Assembly: GCA_022822265.1 (NCBI GenBank)
Contig: JAJECA010000044.1
Span: 1-56,348, forward strand
DNA from: Acidimicrobiia bacterium
GTDB taxonomy: Bacteria; Actinomycetota; Acidimicrobiia; Acidimicrobiales; Bin134
DNA: 56,348 nt
Direction of reading: 5' to 3'
The notes under the pieces were generated by a model that was given only the letters and a program-made list of their open reading frames with translations, searched no databases and had not been told where the DNA came from. The translations under genes and the position numbers were made by a program. The stretch's first letter is position 1. Every line of letters starts with the position of its first letter. Below are positions 37,936 to 45,909 of this stretch, one piece after another.

Positions 37936-38508
37936 TTAGCGGATGATGCCGCAGCCGACGCGGCCGCCGGCGCCGCCGATGGGCTGGGTGAGGTGATCGT
38001 CGGGGTTCTCGTGGATGACCAACGTGGATCCGTCGGCATCGAGCAGTGCGGGCATTGACCCGCCGGAAATGGTCACCAGCGAGGTGAAGAACTCGGCTTG
38101 GGCAATGCCGTCGGCCGCCGCATACAGGTTGGGGAGGTCGCCGTTGTCGTGGTTGTCCACCGTGCGCTCAGGGTTCTTCAAGCCGTGCTGCGCCTCATCG
38201 GTAGCCGTGAGGTGACCGCCAGCCGCTTTGAAGTCGGGAGTGCAGGCACCAACTTCGTGCAGGTGGATGCCGTGCGCGCCGGGGGTGAGGCCGCTCATCG
38301 ACATCGTGATCAGCACCCCTGTCGGCCCCTGGTCAAACTCGGCGCTGCCCACAACGTCGCCATCGGGATTGACAATGCTGGCCGAGGCTGAGGTGCCAAC
38401 CCGGTCAGCCTCGTAAGCCTGCCCGTTGTCGTCGCTCCCGCAAGCTGCGGCCATCAAGAAGAGGCAGGCAACGAGAGCAGGGATTTTCCAGATACGCCAA
38501 GAAATCAT
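37936..38508 (-). CDS. sodC: Cu,Zn superoxide dismutase lipoprotein
   Basis: 190 residues. The signal peptide ends with the lipobox MAAAC and Cys23, so the enzyme is tethered outside the membrane. Metal ligands appear in the usual places: HLH in GIHLHEVGAC, His in AGGHLT and the HDNGDLPNL region, and His in VIHENPDDH. The two disulfide cysteines are in EVGAC and RVGCG. It converts superoxide to peroxide and oxygen. Convergent with vsr, 14 bases apart. Confidence 0.93.
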   Translation of the reverse strand: MISWRIWKIPALVACLFLMAAACGSDDNGQAYEADRVGTSASASIVNPDGDVVGSAEFDQGPTGVLITMSMSGLTPGAHGIHLHEVGACTPDFKAAGGHLTATDEAQHGLKNPERTVDNHDNGDLPNLYAAADGIAQAEFFTSLVTISGGSMPALLDADGSTLVIHENPDDHLTQPIGGAGGRVGCGIIR

Positions 38509-38515
38509 GGGGGCG

Positions 38516-38521
38516 AGGCTA
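38516..38521 (-). promoter_or_regulatory. Leaderless -10 element for sodC (TAGCCT)
   Basis: TAGCCT, then 7 bases (mostly C), then the ATG at 38508. Identical hexamer and spacing to add. The C-rich spacer cannot act as a Shine-Dalgarno. Confidence 0.5.
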
Positions 38522-38555
38522 TATCGCGATACAGGCTCAATCGCGCCAATGAAGT

Positions 38556-39737
38556 TCAGCAGCGGAAGCGGTGGGCTCGGGATTGGCGGCGGGCGGCGAT
38601 TTGGGCGGCGCGCTGGTCAGGGGTGAGGCGGGTGACGAAGTTGGGGAGGTGGTTTTCGATCTCGGCGAAGGGGACCACTACGCCTTCGGGGGTGGGCATG
38701 GTGGTGCTGAGGACCCAGCGGAAGGTGATGAGGGCTTCGGGGCGGCCCTCGGTGTCGAGCCAGTTCTGCACGCCCGGGTCGTGGTGGGCCACCACGATGC
38801 GGAAGCGGCCGTCGGGGTCCACCGCGATCTGGGCGTTGTTGAGACTCACGGTGCGGTTGGCGAAGTCCAGCGACTCGAACCAGGCGTAGCTGTAGAGCAT
38901 GAACGACCAGTACTGGGCCTCGGGCACGTCGCAGGTCACCACTAGGGCCTCGTCGGGCCCCAACTCGTAAGAGCAGCCGCCGTAGCCGATGGCATCGGCC
39001 CCGCCGGGCACCGAGTGGGGGCCGTAGAACACGTGGGGGGGCGCGGCCCGACGGCTACGCTCCATCCACTGGTTCCAAAACACCAGGGCGTCCTCCGCCC
39101 AGGCCATGGCCCGGTCCAAGCCGTCGGCAAACCCAGCGGGGTCAAGCGGCCCAGGGCGCTCCCCCTCGCTGCCCACCCGCTCGATGAAGAACCGCCCCGG
39201 CTCGTCCACTCCCCAGTCCACGTTGTACTCCCGAACCGAGATGTGGTCGGTGTGCTCGTCTATGGGCAGCCAGTTGCCGTCGTGGGGGGTGGCGCTGGCC
39301 ACGAAGGAGAACCCGCCGTCGGCATCCACGGCGAAGTCGTCGCTGGAGCGCTCGGCAGTAATGCCCAACCGGTTCTGGTGCATCTCGCCGTGGGCGCTTT
39401 GAATCACGAACATGGCCCCCGGCGGCAGCCACCCGGTGATCCGATAGGAGTGCTCGGCACTCACGTGGGCTCGCCAGTAGGTGTTGTCCACGTTGGGCCC
39501 GCCCCAGCGCATCACGTCGTCGTTGTGGCGGTACATAACCGGGAAGTCCCGGTCGGCGAATTCAACCTGCTCGATCCACCCCTGCAACAGCAGTCGGCCC
39601 AGGTGCCGATAGCCCTCGGCCCGATCAGCCGCCCCCGTCGGAAAGTCCTCTTCCAACAGCCGGTCGCCCGCCGTCCTCAACCGGTCGCAGAACTCCCCCC
39701 ACGCCTCGCCTGATGCCAGATCTTGTTCCTGATTCAC
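38556..39737 (-). CDS. DUF1214 domain-containing protein
   Basis: 393 residues without a signal peptide. The C-terminal half carries the DUF1214 pattern: PEAQYWSFMLYSYAWFESLDF, then NNAQIAVDPDGRFRIVVAHHDPG and NWLDTEGRPEALITFRW. The N-terminal half includes YRHNDDVMRWGGPNVDNTYWRAHV, seen in DUF1214 relatives. Biochemical function of the family is not established. GTG start at 39737 with a leaderless-type promoter; transcribed as a single gene toward sodC. Confidence 0.8.
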   Translation of the reverse strand: MNQEQDLASGEAWGEFCDRLRTAGDRLLEEDFPTGAADRAEGYRHLGRLLLQGWIEQVEFADRDFPVMYRHNDDVMRWGGPNVDNTYWRAHVSAEHSYRITGWLPPGAMFVIQSAHGEMHQNRLGITAERSSDDFAVDADGGFSFVASATPHDGNWLPIDEHTDHISVREYNVDWGVDEPGRFFIERVGSEGERPGPLDPAGFADGLDRAMAWAEDALVFWNQWMERSRRAAPPHVFYGPHSVPGGADAIGYGGCSYELGPDEALVVTCDVPEAQYWSFMLYSYAWFESLDFANRTVSLNNAQIAVDPDGRFRIVVAHHDPGVQNWLDTEGRPEALITFRWVLSTTMPTPEGVVVPFAEIENHLPNFVTRLTPDQRAAQIAARRQSRAHRFRC

Positions 39738-39743
39738 GCCGCA

Positions 39744-39749
39744 ACGGTA
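39744..39749 (-). promoter_or_regulatory. Leaderless -10 element for the DUF1214 gene (TACCGT)
   Basis: TACCGT, then 6 bases, then the GTG at 39737. Identical hexamer and spacing to hemE. Confidence 0.5.
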
Positions 39750-39765
39750 GTGATGCGGCGGGAGG

Positions 39766-39785
39766 CCTGCTCGGTACGGAGCAGG
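39766..39785 (-). terminator. Hairpin after the 39.8-kb methyltransferase gene
   Basis: CCTGCTC and GAGCAGG form a perfect 7-bp stem with a 6-base loop, starting right after the methyltransferase stop (minus strand) and ending 17 bases before the next promoter hexamer. No T-run follows, so it is a weak intrinsic terminator at best. Confidence 0.4.
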
Positions 39786-40415
39786 TCAGATGCCGGGGGC
39801 GCAGCGGGTGAGGACTCGCAGCGAGCCGGTGGCGGGGAGTTCGGTGAAGGTGCCGGATTCCATGGCCCGGCAGTAGATCTCATAGGGCGGGCGGCCGCCG
39901 TCGGCAGGATTGGGAAACACGTCGTGGATGGCCAAGCGACCGCCGATGGCCACATGGGGCACCCAGTTCTCGTAGTCGGCGTGGGCGGGCTCGGTACCGT
40001 GGCCGCCGTCGATGAACAGAAAGGCCAACGGGGTAGACCAGTTTTGGGCGATGGCCAGCGAGTCGCCCACCAAAGCCACCACGCTGGCCTCCAACCCAGC
40101 CTCATACACGGTGCGTCGGAAATGGGGCAGGGTGTCGATCAGCCCGACTTCGGGATCCACCAGATCGGGCTCGTGCCACTCCCAGCCGGGCTGGTTCTCC
40201 TCCGACCCCCGGTGATGGTCGAGGGCAAACAGCACCCGGCCCTGAGATTGGGCGGCGTCGCCCAGATACACCGACGACTTGCCGCAGTAGCTGCCCACCT
40301 CGAGCAGCGGCCCATCAACGTCTAAATCGCAGGCCGACTGGTGAAGGGCCAGCCCCTCATCGGGGGGCATGAACCCCCGGGCGGCTTCAGCGAACGCCCG
40401 CCGACTGGGGTCCAT
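39786..40415 (-). CDS. Class I SAM-dependent methyltransferase (Methyltransf_24 type)
   Basis: 209 residues from the ATG at 40415. The SAM site LLEVGSYCGKSSVYLG is followed by LFALDHHRGSEENQ, and the acidic segment FLFIDGGHGTEPAHADYENW with VAIGGRLAIHDVF is typical of the CmcI/Methyltransf_24 group, which often modifies sugars, lipids or antibiotics. A longer start at 40472 is open but lies deeper in gtrA. It overlaps gtrA by 29 bases, indicating co-translation. Substrate unknown. Confidence 0.75.
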   Translation of the reverse strand: MDPSRRAFAEAARGFMPPDEGLALHQSACDLDVDGPLLEVGSYCGKSSVYLGDAAQSQGRVLFALDHHRGSEENQPGWEWHEPDLVDPEVGLIDTLPHFRRTVYEAGLEASVVALVGDSLAIAQNWSTPLAFLFIDGGHGTEPAHADYENWVPHVAIGGRLAIHDVFPNPADGGRPPYEIYCRAMESGTFTELPATGSLRVLTRCAPGI

Positions 40416-40884
40416 CGCCCGAAGTCTCCAGAGATGCCACCGGGGGGCCTTCGCCCTCTGCCAGGGCACCAAACAGATAGCGGTCGCACACCGCGTACTT
40501 CACCAGCCACACCGTGCCGAATGCCCCCACCGATGCCGCGGTGATGAACCAGCCGTTGTCGGTGGCGGCATCCACCAAACCCACGGCCAGCGACGACAGG
40601 GCCAGCCCGGCCAGCGAGACCAGCCAGAAGGGCAACACCACCCGGCCCCATTGGGTGGGACCGCTGCTGTCCCACACCCACCCCCGATACAGGAAGTAGA
40701 CCGGGATGTTGGCGATGATGAAGGCCACCAGGTTGGACACCAGACCCGACCAGCCGAACAGGTCGTAGCACACCCGCAGAATGGTCTGGCCCAGCACAAC
40801 CCCCACCGCGGAGGTGCCGCAATAGCGCAACAGGCGGTGCCAGTTGTCCAAGACGTGAGCGCGGGCGGAGACAAGAAGCGGCAT
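40387..40884 (-). CDS. GtrA-like membrane protein
   Basis: 165 residues with four predicted transmembrane helices (about 25-45, 50-70, 82-103 and 115-135) and the GtrA-type segments LLRYCGTSAVGVVLGQ and NIPVYFLYRGWVW. GtrA proteins are thought to help move lipid-linked sugars across the membrane for cell-surface glycan synthesis. The ATG at 40884 is preferred over a GTG at 40938 because of the upstream TACGCT. Pairing with a methyltransferase hints at a decorated glycolipid (inference). Confidence 0.78.
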   Translation of the reverse strand: MPLLVSARAHVLDNWHRLLRYCGTSAVGVVLGQTILRVCYDLFGWSGLVSNLVAFIIANIPVYFLYRGWVWDSSGPTQWGRVVLPFWLVSLAGLALSSLAVGLVDAATDNGWFITAASVGAFGTVWLVKYAVCDRYLFGALAEGEGPPVASLETSGDGPQSAGVR

Positions 40885-40895
40885 GGGGAGAAACA

Positions 40896-40901
40896 AGCGT
40901 A
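40896..40901 (-). promoter_or_regulatory. Near-leaderless -10 element for gtrA (TACGCT)
   Basis: TACGCT, then 11 bases, then the ATG at 40884; the leader would be only a few bases long. Same hexamer as pgi, but at a looser spacing. Confidence 0.3.
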
Positions 40902-40966
40902 CCCCAGCGCCTCTCAATATCGAATACGGCAAGGCCACGGCAGCGAGAAAACTCGGGGGCGGACGG

Positions 40967-40972
40967 TAGGAT
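40967..40972 (+). promoter_or_regulatory. Near-leaderless -10 element for tesB (TAGGAT)
   Basis: TAGGAT, then 9 bases, then the ATG at 40982, giving an expected leader of two or three bases. No Shine-Dalgarno is present. Confidence 0.4.
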
Positions 40973-40981
40973 CAATCGGTC

Positions 40982-41827
40982 ATGCAGGCTGAGGTAGATG
41001 CGCTCATCGAACTGCTGGATCTGGAGCCCATCGAGGAGGACATCTTCAGGGGAGTCAGCCCCCAAGAAGACCGCCAGAGGGTGTTCGGCGGCCAAGTGGC
41101 CGGCCAAGCCCTAGTGGCCGCCACCCGCACGGTGGAAGACCGCTCGGTTCACAGCCTCCAGGCCTACTTCATACGACCCGGCGACGTGGCCGCCCCCCTG
41201 GTGTATCTGGTGGAGCGGGTGCGCGACGGCCGATCATTCACCACCCGCAGGGTGACCGCCATCCAGCACGGCCAGCCCATATTCGCCATGTCGGCCTCCT
41301 TCCACAAAGAAGAGGAGGGCTTCGAGCACCAGACCGACCTTCCCGCAGGCATCCCCGACCCCGAAGAGTTGGAGCCGTTTGTATGGGACGGTTTCCCGGT
41401 GGACGACCAAGGCCGAATGATCCGCCCGATTGAGCTGCGCTATGTGACCGGCTCGCCCGCAGAACGGGGCCAGAGCCGAGAGCCCCGCTTGCAAGTGTGG
41501 CTGCGGGCCACCGGCACTCTGCCCGAAAACCCTGTGCTGCACACCTGCATGTTCACCTACGCCAGCGACATGACCGTGCTGGACACGGCCACCAAGGCCC
41601 TGCCGGTTCGGGGCAACGAGATCGACATCCAGGCAGCCAGCCTCGACCACGCCATGTGGTTCCACCGGCCGCTGCGCATGGACGACTGGATCTTCTTGGA
41701 CCAGGTGTCCCACTCGGCATCCAATGCCCGGGGCCTGGCCTGGGGCACGGCGTGGAACCGCACCGGCGAGCTGGTGGCTTCTGTCGTCCAGGAGGGATTG
41801 ATCCGGCCACTGCGGAAAAAGCCGTGA
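40982..41827 (+). CDS. tesB: Acyl-CoA thioesterase II
   Basis: 281 residues with two hotdog domains, the expected size. FGGQVAGQALVAATRTV and HSLQAYFIRPGD are TesB hallmarks in the first domain; the second has SLDHAMWFHRP, with the catalytic Asp, and the end SHSASNARGLAWGTAWNRTGELVASVVQEGLIR. It hydrolyses acyl-CoA to free acid and CoA. The stop overlaps the GTG of the following lipoprotein gene by 4 bases. Confidence 0.92.
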   Translation: MQAEVDALIELLDLEPIEEDIFRGVSPQEDRQRVFGGQVAGQALVAATRTVEDRSVHSLQAYFIRPGDVAAPLVYLVERVRDGRSFTTRRVTAIQHGQPIFAMSASFHKEEEGFEHQTDLPAGIPDPEELEPFVWDGFPVDDQGRMIRPIELRYVTGSPAERGQSREPRLQVWLRATGTLPENPVLHTCMFTYASDMTVLDTATKALPVRGNEIDIQAASLDHAMWFHRPLRMDDWIFLDQVSHSASNARGLAWGTAWNRTGELVASVVQEGLIRPLRKKP

Positions 41828-43179
41828 GCTGGTGGTCACGAGCTGCGGTGGCGGTCGCCGCGGTAGCCCTGCTGGCCAGTGCCTGCGGGAGCGGCAACGA
41901 CGACCGGCCCGGCTTTGGATTTCAAGGCACCACGGTGCCGCCAGATACCACCCCCGGCCCCACGGTCGAGTTCGGCACCGCCGCCCCCACCGCCAGCCCA
42001 TCCGCCGCGGCGCAGCCCATGGCCACCCCCACTGTCGGCCAAGCCCTCGAGCAGGGTGAGGAGAACCAGCCGGCGCCTGCCCCCCAGCCCGAAGAGGCAG
42101 TTTTGGTGCTGACACCGGTGGCATCCCTGCCCGACCCCATGGCACTCGTCGCCCGACCGGGCACCGGCGGCACCAGTGGAGACCTCTACGTGGCCACCCG
42201 GGAAGGCCAGGTGTGGCTCAAGAACGCCGACGGGGACGAACCTCCCGAGATGGTGTTGGATATCAGCGACCAGACCAATCCAGGGTGCGAGGAAGGGCTG
42301 TTGGGCATCGCCTTCTCCCCCGACGGATCGAAGCTCTATGTGAGCTTCACCGACTTGAGGGGCGACAGCTTGATCGCGGAGTACCCCATGAGCGGGCAGT
42401 GGGTTCAAGGCGATGCCGGCCGGGAAGTGCTCAGCGTTGGCCAGCCGGCCTGCAACCACAATGGCGGCCATATCGCCTTCGGACCCGACGGCTTTCTGTG
42501 GATCGGGTTTGGCGACGGCGGCGGTCGCGATGACATGTTCAACCAGGGCCAAGACCTGGACACCCTGCTAGCCACCATGCTCCGCATCGACCCCGAGGCC
42601 GACGGCGGCTCGGCCTACTCCATACCCGCTGACAACCCGTTTGCCGACGGCGGAGGGCGAGCCGAAATATGGAACTACGGAGCACGCAATCCGTGGCGAT
42701 TCTCCTTTGACCGGTCCACCGACGACCTGTGGATCGCCGATGTGGGACAAAACGAGTGGGAGGAAATCCACGTACTACGAGCCGCCGACGGCTGGAAGCC
42801 AGGGGCCAACCTGGGATGGCCGCTGTTCGAAGGCCACGTTAGGTTCTCCGGCACCGAAACCCCAGAAGACCTGGATTCTCCCATCCACGTGTACAACCAC
42901 GACACCGGCTGCTCCATAACCGGCGGCCACGTGTACCGGGGGTCGGCCATACCCAGCCTGGTGGGCACCTACGTGTTCGGCGACTTCTGCCAGGGCCGCC
43001 TGTGGGGGCTCACCGTTGATGCCCAAGGAGAGGCCACCAGAACAGAACTCGGCCTCTCGGTCCCCGGCGGCACTCTGGTGTCGTTCGGCGAAGACGCCGC
43101 CGGCGAGCTCTACGTGCTGAGCTTCGACGACACCGTGTACCGCCTGGAGCTTGCCCGGTCGTCGTCATCAGTCAACTAA
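41824..43179 (+). CDS. PQQ-dependent sugar dehydrogenase-like lipoprotein
   Basis: 451 residues. Signal peptide and lipobox LASAC (Cys21), then a Pro/Thr/Ala-rich linker to about residue 85, then a six-bladed beta-propeller of the glucose/sorbosone dehydrogenase family. Typical segments are GCEEGLLGIAFSPD, CNHNGGHIAFGPDGFLWIGFGDGG, EIWNYGARNPWRFSFD and DVGQNEWEEI. Relatives oxidise aldose sugars outside the cell with PQQ, but many have no proven substrate, and no PQQ synthesis genes are visible here. Coupled to tesB by a GTGA overlap. Confidence 0.85.
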   Translation: MSWWSRAAVAVAAVALLASACGSGNDDRPGFGFQGTTVPPDTTPGPTVEFGTAAPTASPSAAAQPMATPTVGQALEQGEENQPAPAPQPEEAVLVLTPVASLPDPMALVARPGTGGTSGDLYVATREGQVWLKNADGDEPPEMVLDISDQTNPGCEEGLLGIAFSPDGSKLYVSFTDLRGDSLIAEYPMSGQWVQGDAGREVLSVGQPACNHNGGHIAFGPDGFLWIGFGDGGGRDDMFNQGQDLDTLLATMLRIDPEADGGSAYSIPADNPFADGGGRAEIWNYGARNPWRFSFDRSTDDLWIADVGQNEWEEIHVLRAADGWKPGANLGWPLFEGHVRFSGTETPEDLDSPIHVYNHDTGCSITGGHVYRGSAIPSLVGTYVFGDFCQGRLWGLTVDAQGEATRTELGLSVPGGTLVSFGEDAAGELYVLSFDDTVYRLELARSSSSVN

Positions 43180-43194
43180 TGCAAGAATGAACCG

Positions 43195-44880
43195 GTGAAG
43201 TTGAGCGGGGGGGAAGCTCTCACAAAATCGCTGGTCCGAGAAGGCACTGAGGTCGTATTCGGTATCCCCGGCATCCAGATATACGGGGTTGTGGCTGCGC
43301 TGCGCGACGAGCCCGGCATTCGGATGGTGGCCACCCGCCATGAGCAGGCCGCCACCTACATGGCCTACGGATACGCCCGGGCCTCGGGCAACCCGGGGGT
43401 GGCCCTCGTCGTTCCTGGCGTCGGCGTATACAACGCAGCTGCCGGATTGGCCACGGCTTACGCCCGCTCTTCGCCGGTACTGCTGATTGCCGGGCAAATT
43501 CCCCGGGGGCAGATAGGGAAGAACCTCGGAGGTGTCCATGAGATCGAAGACCAGATGGATATTGTGCGACCCGTCACCAAATGGCACCAGCAAGCCCTGA
43601 CGCCAACAGAGATTCCCGCGGCCGTATCCGAGGCATTCCGACAAATGCGCACCGGCCGACCCCGTCCGACCTACATCGAATGTCCACCAGATGCCCTGGT
43701 GGAACGAGATGAAGTCGAACTACGGGATCCCGCATCCGTGGCGCCGATCATGCCCAGCCGCGAGCGGCTGCAAGAGGCCGCCTCGGCCATCTCGCAATCC
43801 CGACTTCCCCTGATCGTCGCCGGAGGCGGAATAGCTCTCTCCGGCGCCGAGCAGGCGCTCCTCGAGCTAGCCGAAGCCTCGAATATCCCGGTGGTGACAT
43901 CGGGCGGCGGAAAGGGCGCCATCCCCGACAACCATCCTCTGTGCTACGGCTCATGCGTCAGCCCCGGCGGTGAACGCCACGAGATGAATCAGCTCTTGGA
44001 CGTTATGAAGACCGCCGATGTTGTCATCGGGATTGGAACCCGCTTTTCTTTGGGCAACCCCGCCGGGGAGTCGTCCACGCTCGTGAACATCAACATCGAC
44101 GACTTCGACCTCAACCGGATTCAAGACAACACCATCCCCCTGCACGGCGACGCCACAGCAACCATCAACTCCCTATTGCCATTTCTTGTTGAAGCCGGGT
44201 GCGGTGACCGCCCGTCCCCCGCTCAAGCCGTGTCTGCCGCCCGCCGCCTAATCGCCTACTACGACATTCGATCCAAAGAACCGCAGTACCCCATATTGGA
44301 AGCAATCAGAAGGGGGACTCCCGAAGACGCATACACCGTGTGGGATGTCACCCAGTTCGGCTTCTACGCCCGAACCCACTGGCCGGTGAACCGGCCGAAC
44401 ACGTACATCGACTCTGGGTACTCGTTTAATTTGGGCTTTGCGTTCCCGTCAGCGCTGGGGGCAAAGCTCGCCAAACCAGATCGCCCTGTGGTGTGCTTCG
44501 CCGGAGACGGCAGCTTCATGTTCAACTCAGCTGAGCTGTCAACCGCCGTCAAGTACGGAATCAATGTCACCACCGTCATCTTCAGAGATGACGGCTACGG
44601 CAACGTGGCCCGCGACCTGGACGACTTCTTCGACGGCGCCTACGGAACCGACCTCGCCAATCCCGACCTCGTGCAATTCGCCGAGTCGTTCGGCGCCATC
44701 GGCATGAGAGCCGACGACCCCATGGACCTTGAAACGCTTATTCCCGCTGCGCTCGAACAACCGGCACCGGTGGTCATCGACGTCCCCATCGGCCACATCT
44801 CTCTCCCCCGCCCCAAGCAGATCGAGCATGTACCCAAGCTGCCTTGGACCCATCCGCAGGAGGGACTGATCTCGTCCTAG
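43195..44880 (+). CDS. Thiamine diphosphate-dependent enzyme, acetolactate synthase-like
   Basis: 561 residues with three domains. The N-terminal Pyr domain has FGIPGIQIYG and the catalytic Glu50 in TRHEQAA. The middle domain (about 190-320) lacks a clear FAD-binding pattern. The PP domain carries GDGSFMFNSAEL (from about 437) and the metal-site end FRDDGYGN. It resembles IlvB-like decarboxylases/carboligases, but no small regulatory subunit or branched-chain gene lies nearby, so true acetolactate synthase is doubtful. GTG start; AAGAAT six bases upstream is a weak leaderless-type element. It ends facing the Cache gene. Confidence 0.8.
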   Translation: MKLSGGEALTKSLVREGTEVVFGIPGIQIYGVVAALRDEPGIRMVATRHEQAATYMAYGYARASGNPGVALVVPGVGVYNAAAGLATAYARSSPVLLIAGQIPRGQIGKNLGGVHEIEDQMDIVRPVTKWHQQALTPTEIPAAVSEAFRQMRTGRPRPTYIECPPDALVERDEVELRDPASVAPIMPSRERLQEAASAISQSRLPLIVAGGGIALSGAEQALLELAEASNIPVVTSGGGKGAIPDNHPLCYGSCVSPGGERHEMNQLLDVMKTADVVIGIGTRFSLGNPAGESSTLVNINIDDFDLNRIQDNTIPLHGDATATINSLLPFLVEAGCGDRPSPAQAVSAARRLIAYYDIRSKEPQYPILEAIRRGTPEDAYTVWDVTQFGFYARTHWPVNRPNTYIDSGYSFNLGFAFPSALGAKLAKPDRPVVCFAGDGSFMFNSAELSTAVKYGINVTTVIFRDDGYGNVARDLDDFFDGAYGTDLANPDLVQFAESFGAIGMRADDPMDLETLIPAALEQPAPVVIDVPIGHISLPRPKQIEHVPKLPWTHPQEGLISS

Positions 44881-44900
44881 GGCCGAGACGTCAAGCGGCC
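44881..44900. terminator. Small hairpin between convergent genes
   Basis: GGCCG (44881-44885) and CGGCC (44896-44900) can pair across a 10-base loop directly after the ThDP-enzyme stop and just before the end of the Cache gene. Short stem, no T-run. Confidence 0.25.
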
Positions 44901-44903
44901 GAC

Positions 44904-45839
44904 CTAGCCGGATTCGTACCAGCCGGAGGCGATGTGGATGTCGTCTCGTTTGACGATCCAAGTGTGCTTGGTCTCCCAGTCTCCGCTTTGGGGGTTGAGA
45001 TAGGTGTAGTCCACCCACTTGCCGGTCTCGGTGGCGGTCACCATCTCATCGGCGGCAGCCAATCCCTCGGGGGTGCCGCCGAGGATCTCGTGGAGGGTCT
45101 GGCCCACGTTGTCGGGAACCGTGGGATGGGCCAGCACTACGCCATCGAGGTCGAAGGCGAACCCGTACCACTGTCCGTCCACGCTGGGCGGGTCGGTGCT
45201 GTCGGGAGAATGCAAGTGCTCGATCAGTGCGCTGCGTCCATTGGACTCATAGAACCAGATGGCGTCTTCCACGAAGGCCCTGGTGTAAGAGCCGGGCTCG
45301 GCCTTAGTGGGTGGAGGAACGGGGAAGGAGTCCTCGTACCAGCCGGAAGCGAAGATCAGGTCGTCCTGTCGGATGGCCCAGGTGTGCTTGGTGGCGCCGG
45401 TGTCGGTTTGGGGGTTGTAGAACACGTAGTCCACCCAGTGCCCCGACTCGGGCGCTGCAAACAGCAGCGGACCGTAAGCGTGGCCGGTGATGTCCACTCG
45501 CTGGCTTGAATTTTGGCCTACCCGTGAGGGAATGGTGGCGTGGGCCACGGTGATGCCCGTGTTAACGTCGGCGATGAAGATGTACCACTGGTCGTCGGCG
45601 CCAGCCTCGTTGTTGTAGTAGTCGATGGTGGCTTGCCGGCCGGTCTCTTGGTAACGGTCCACGGCCTGCTGTACATACCACTTGGTGAACGCGTCCCGCT
45701 CGGTTTTGGGCGGCGGGCCGGCCGTGGCCCCGCCGTCGTCATCGTTGCCGCACGCCGCCAATCCCACCAGCACAACGGCCACCGCCACCATTGCGGCGAT
45801 GAACAATCGGAACCTTTTTCCACGCATTCTGCTCACCAT
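44904..45839 (-). CDS. Lipoprotein with two Cache-like sensor domains
   Basis: 311 residues. Signal peptide ending in the lipobox LAAC (Cys30). The mature part is an internal duplication, about 45-165 and 180-308. Each unit opens with an F-x-x-x-AV/AI-x-(R/F)Y-x-(T/S)-x-GR helix, continues with a QWY-F-AD/FDLDG strand and V-AH-T/PT-P-VGQ, and closes with WVDY-(F/Y)-NPQ, TKHTW and ASGWYE. This is the small-molecule-binding Cache fold used by receptors. There is no transmembrane transducer domain, so it may be a binding protein for an unlinked partner. ATG at 45839, or the ATG at 45827. Confidence 0.75.
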   Translation of the reverse strand: MVSRMRGKRFRLFIAAMVAVAVVLVGLAACGNDDDGGATAGPPPKTERDAFTKWYVQQAVDRYQETGRQATIDYYNNEAGADDQWYIFIADVNTGITVAHATIPSRVGQNSSQRVDITGHAYGPLLFAAPESGHWVDYVFYNPQTDTGATKHTWAIRQDDLIFASGWYEDSFPVPPPTKAEPGSYTRAFVEDAIWFYESNGRSALIEHLHSPDSTDPPSVDGQWYGFAFDLDGVVLAHPTVPDNVGQTLHEILGGTPEGLAAADEMVTATETGKWVDYTYLNPQSGDWETKHTWIVKRDDIHIASGWYESG

Positions 45840-45909
45840 CCTGTGGCATTTGTGAAGGTCTCAGGCTAACAGCGTCACCAGCAAAACTGACGGGAATGAG
45901 ACGGGGGAA

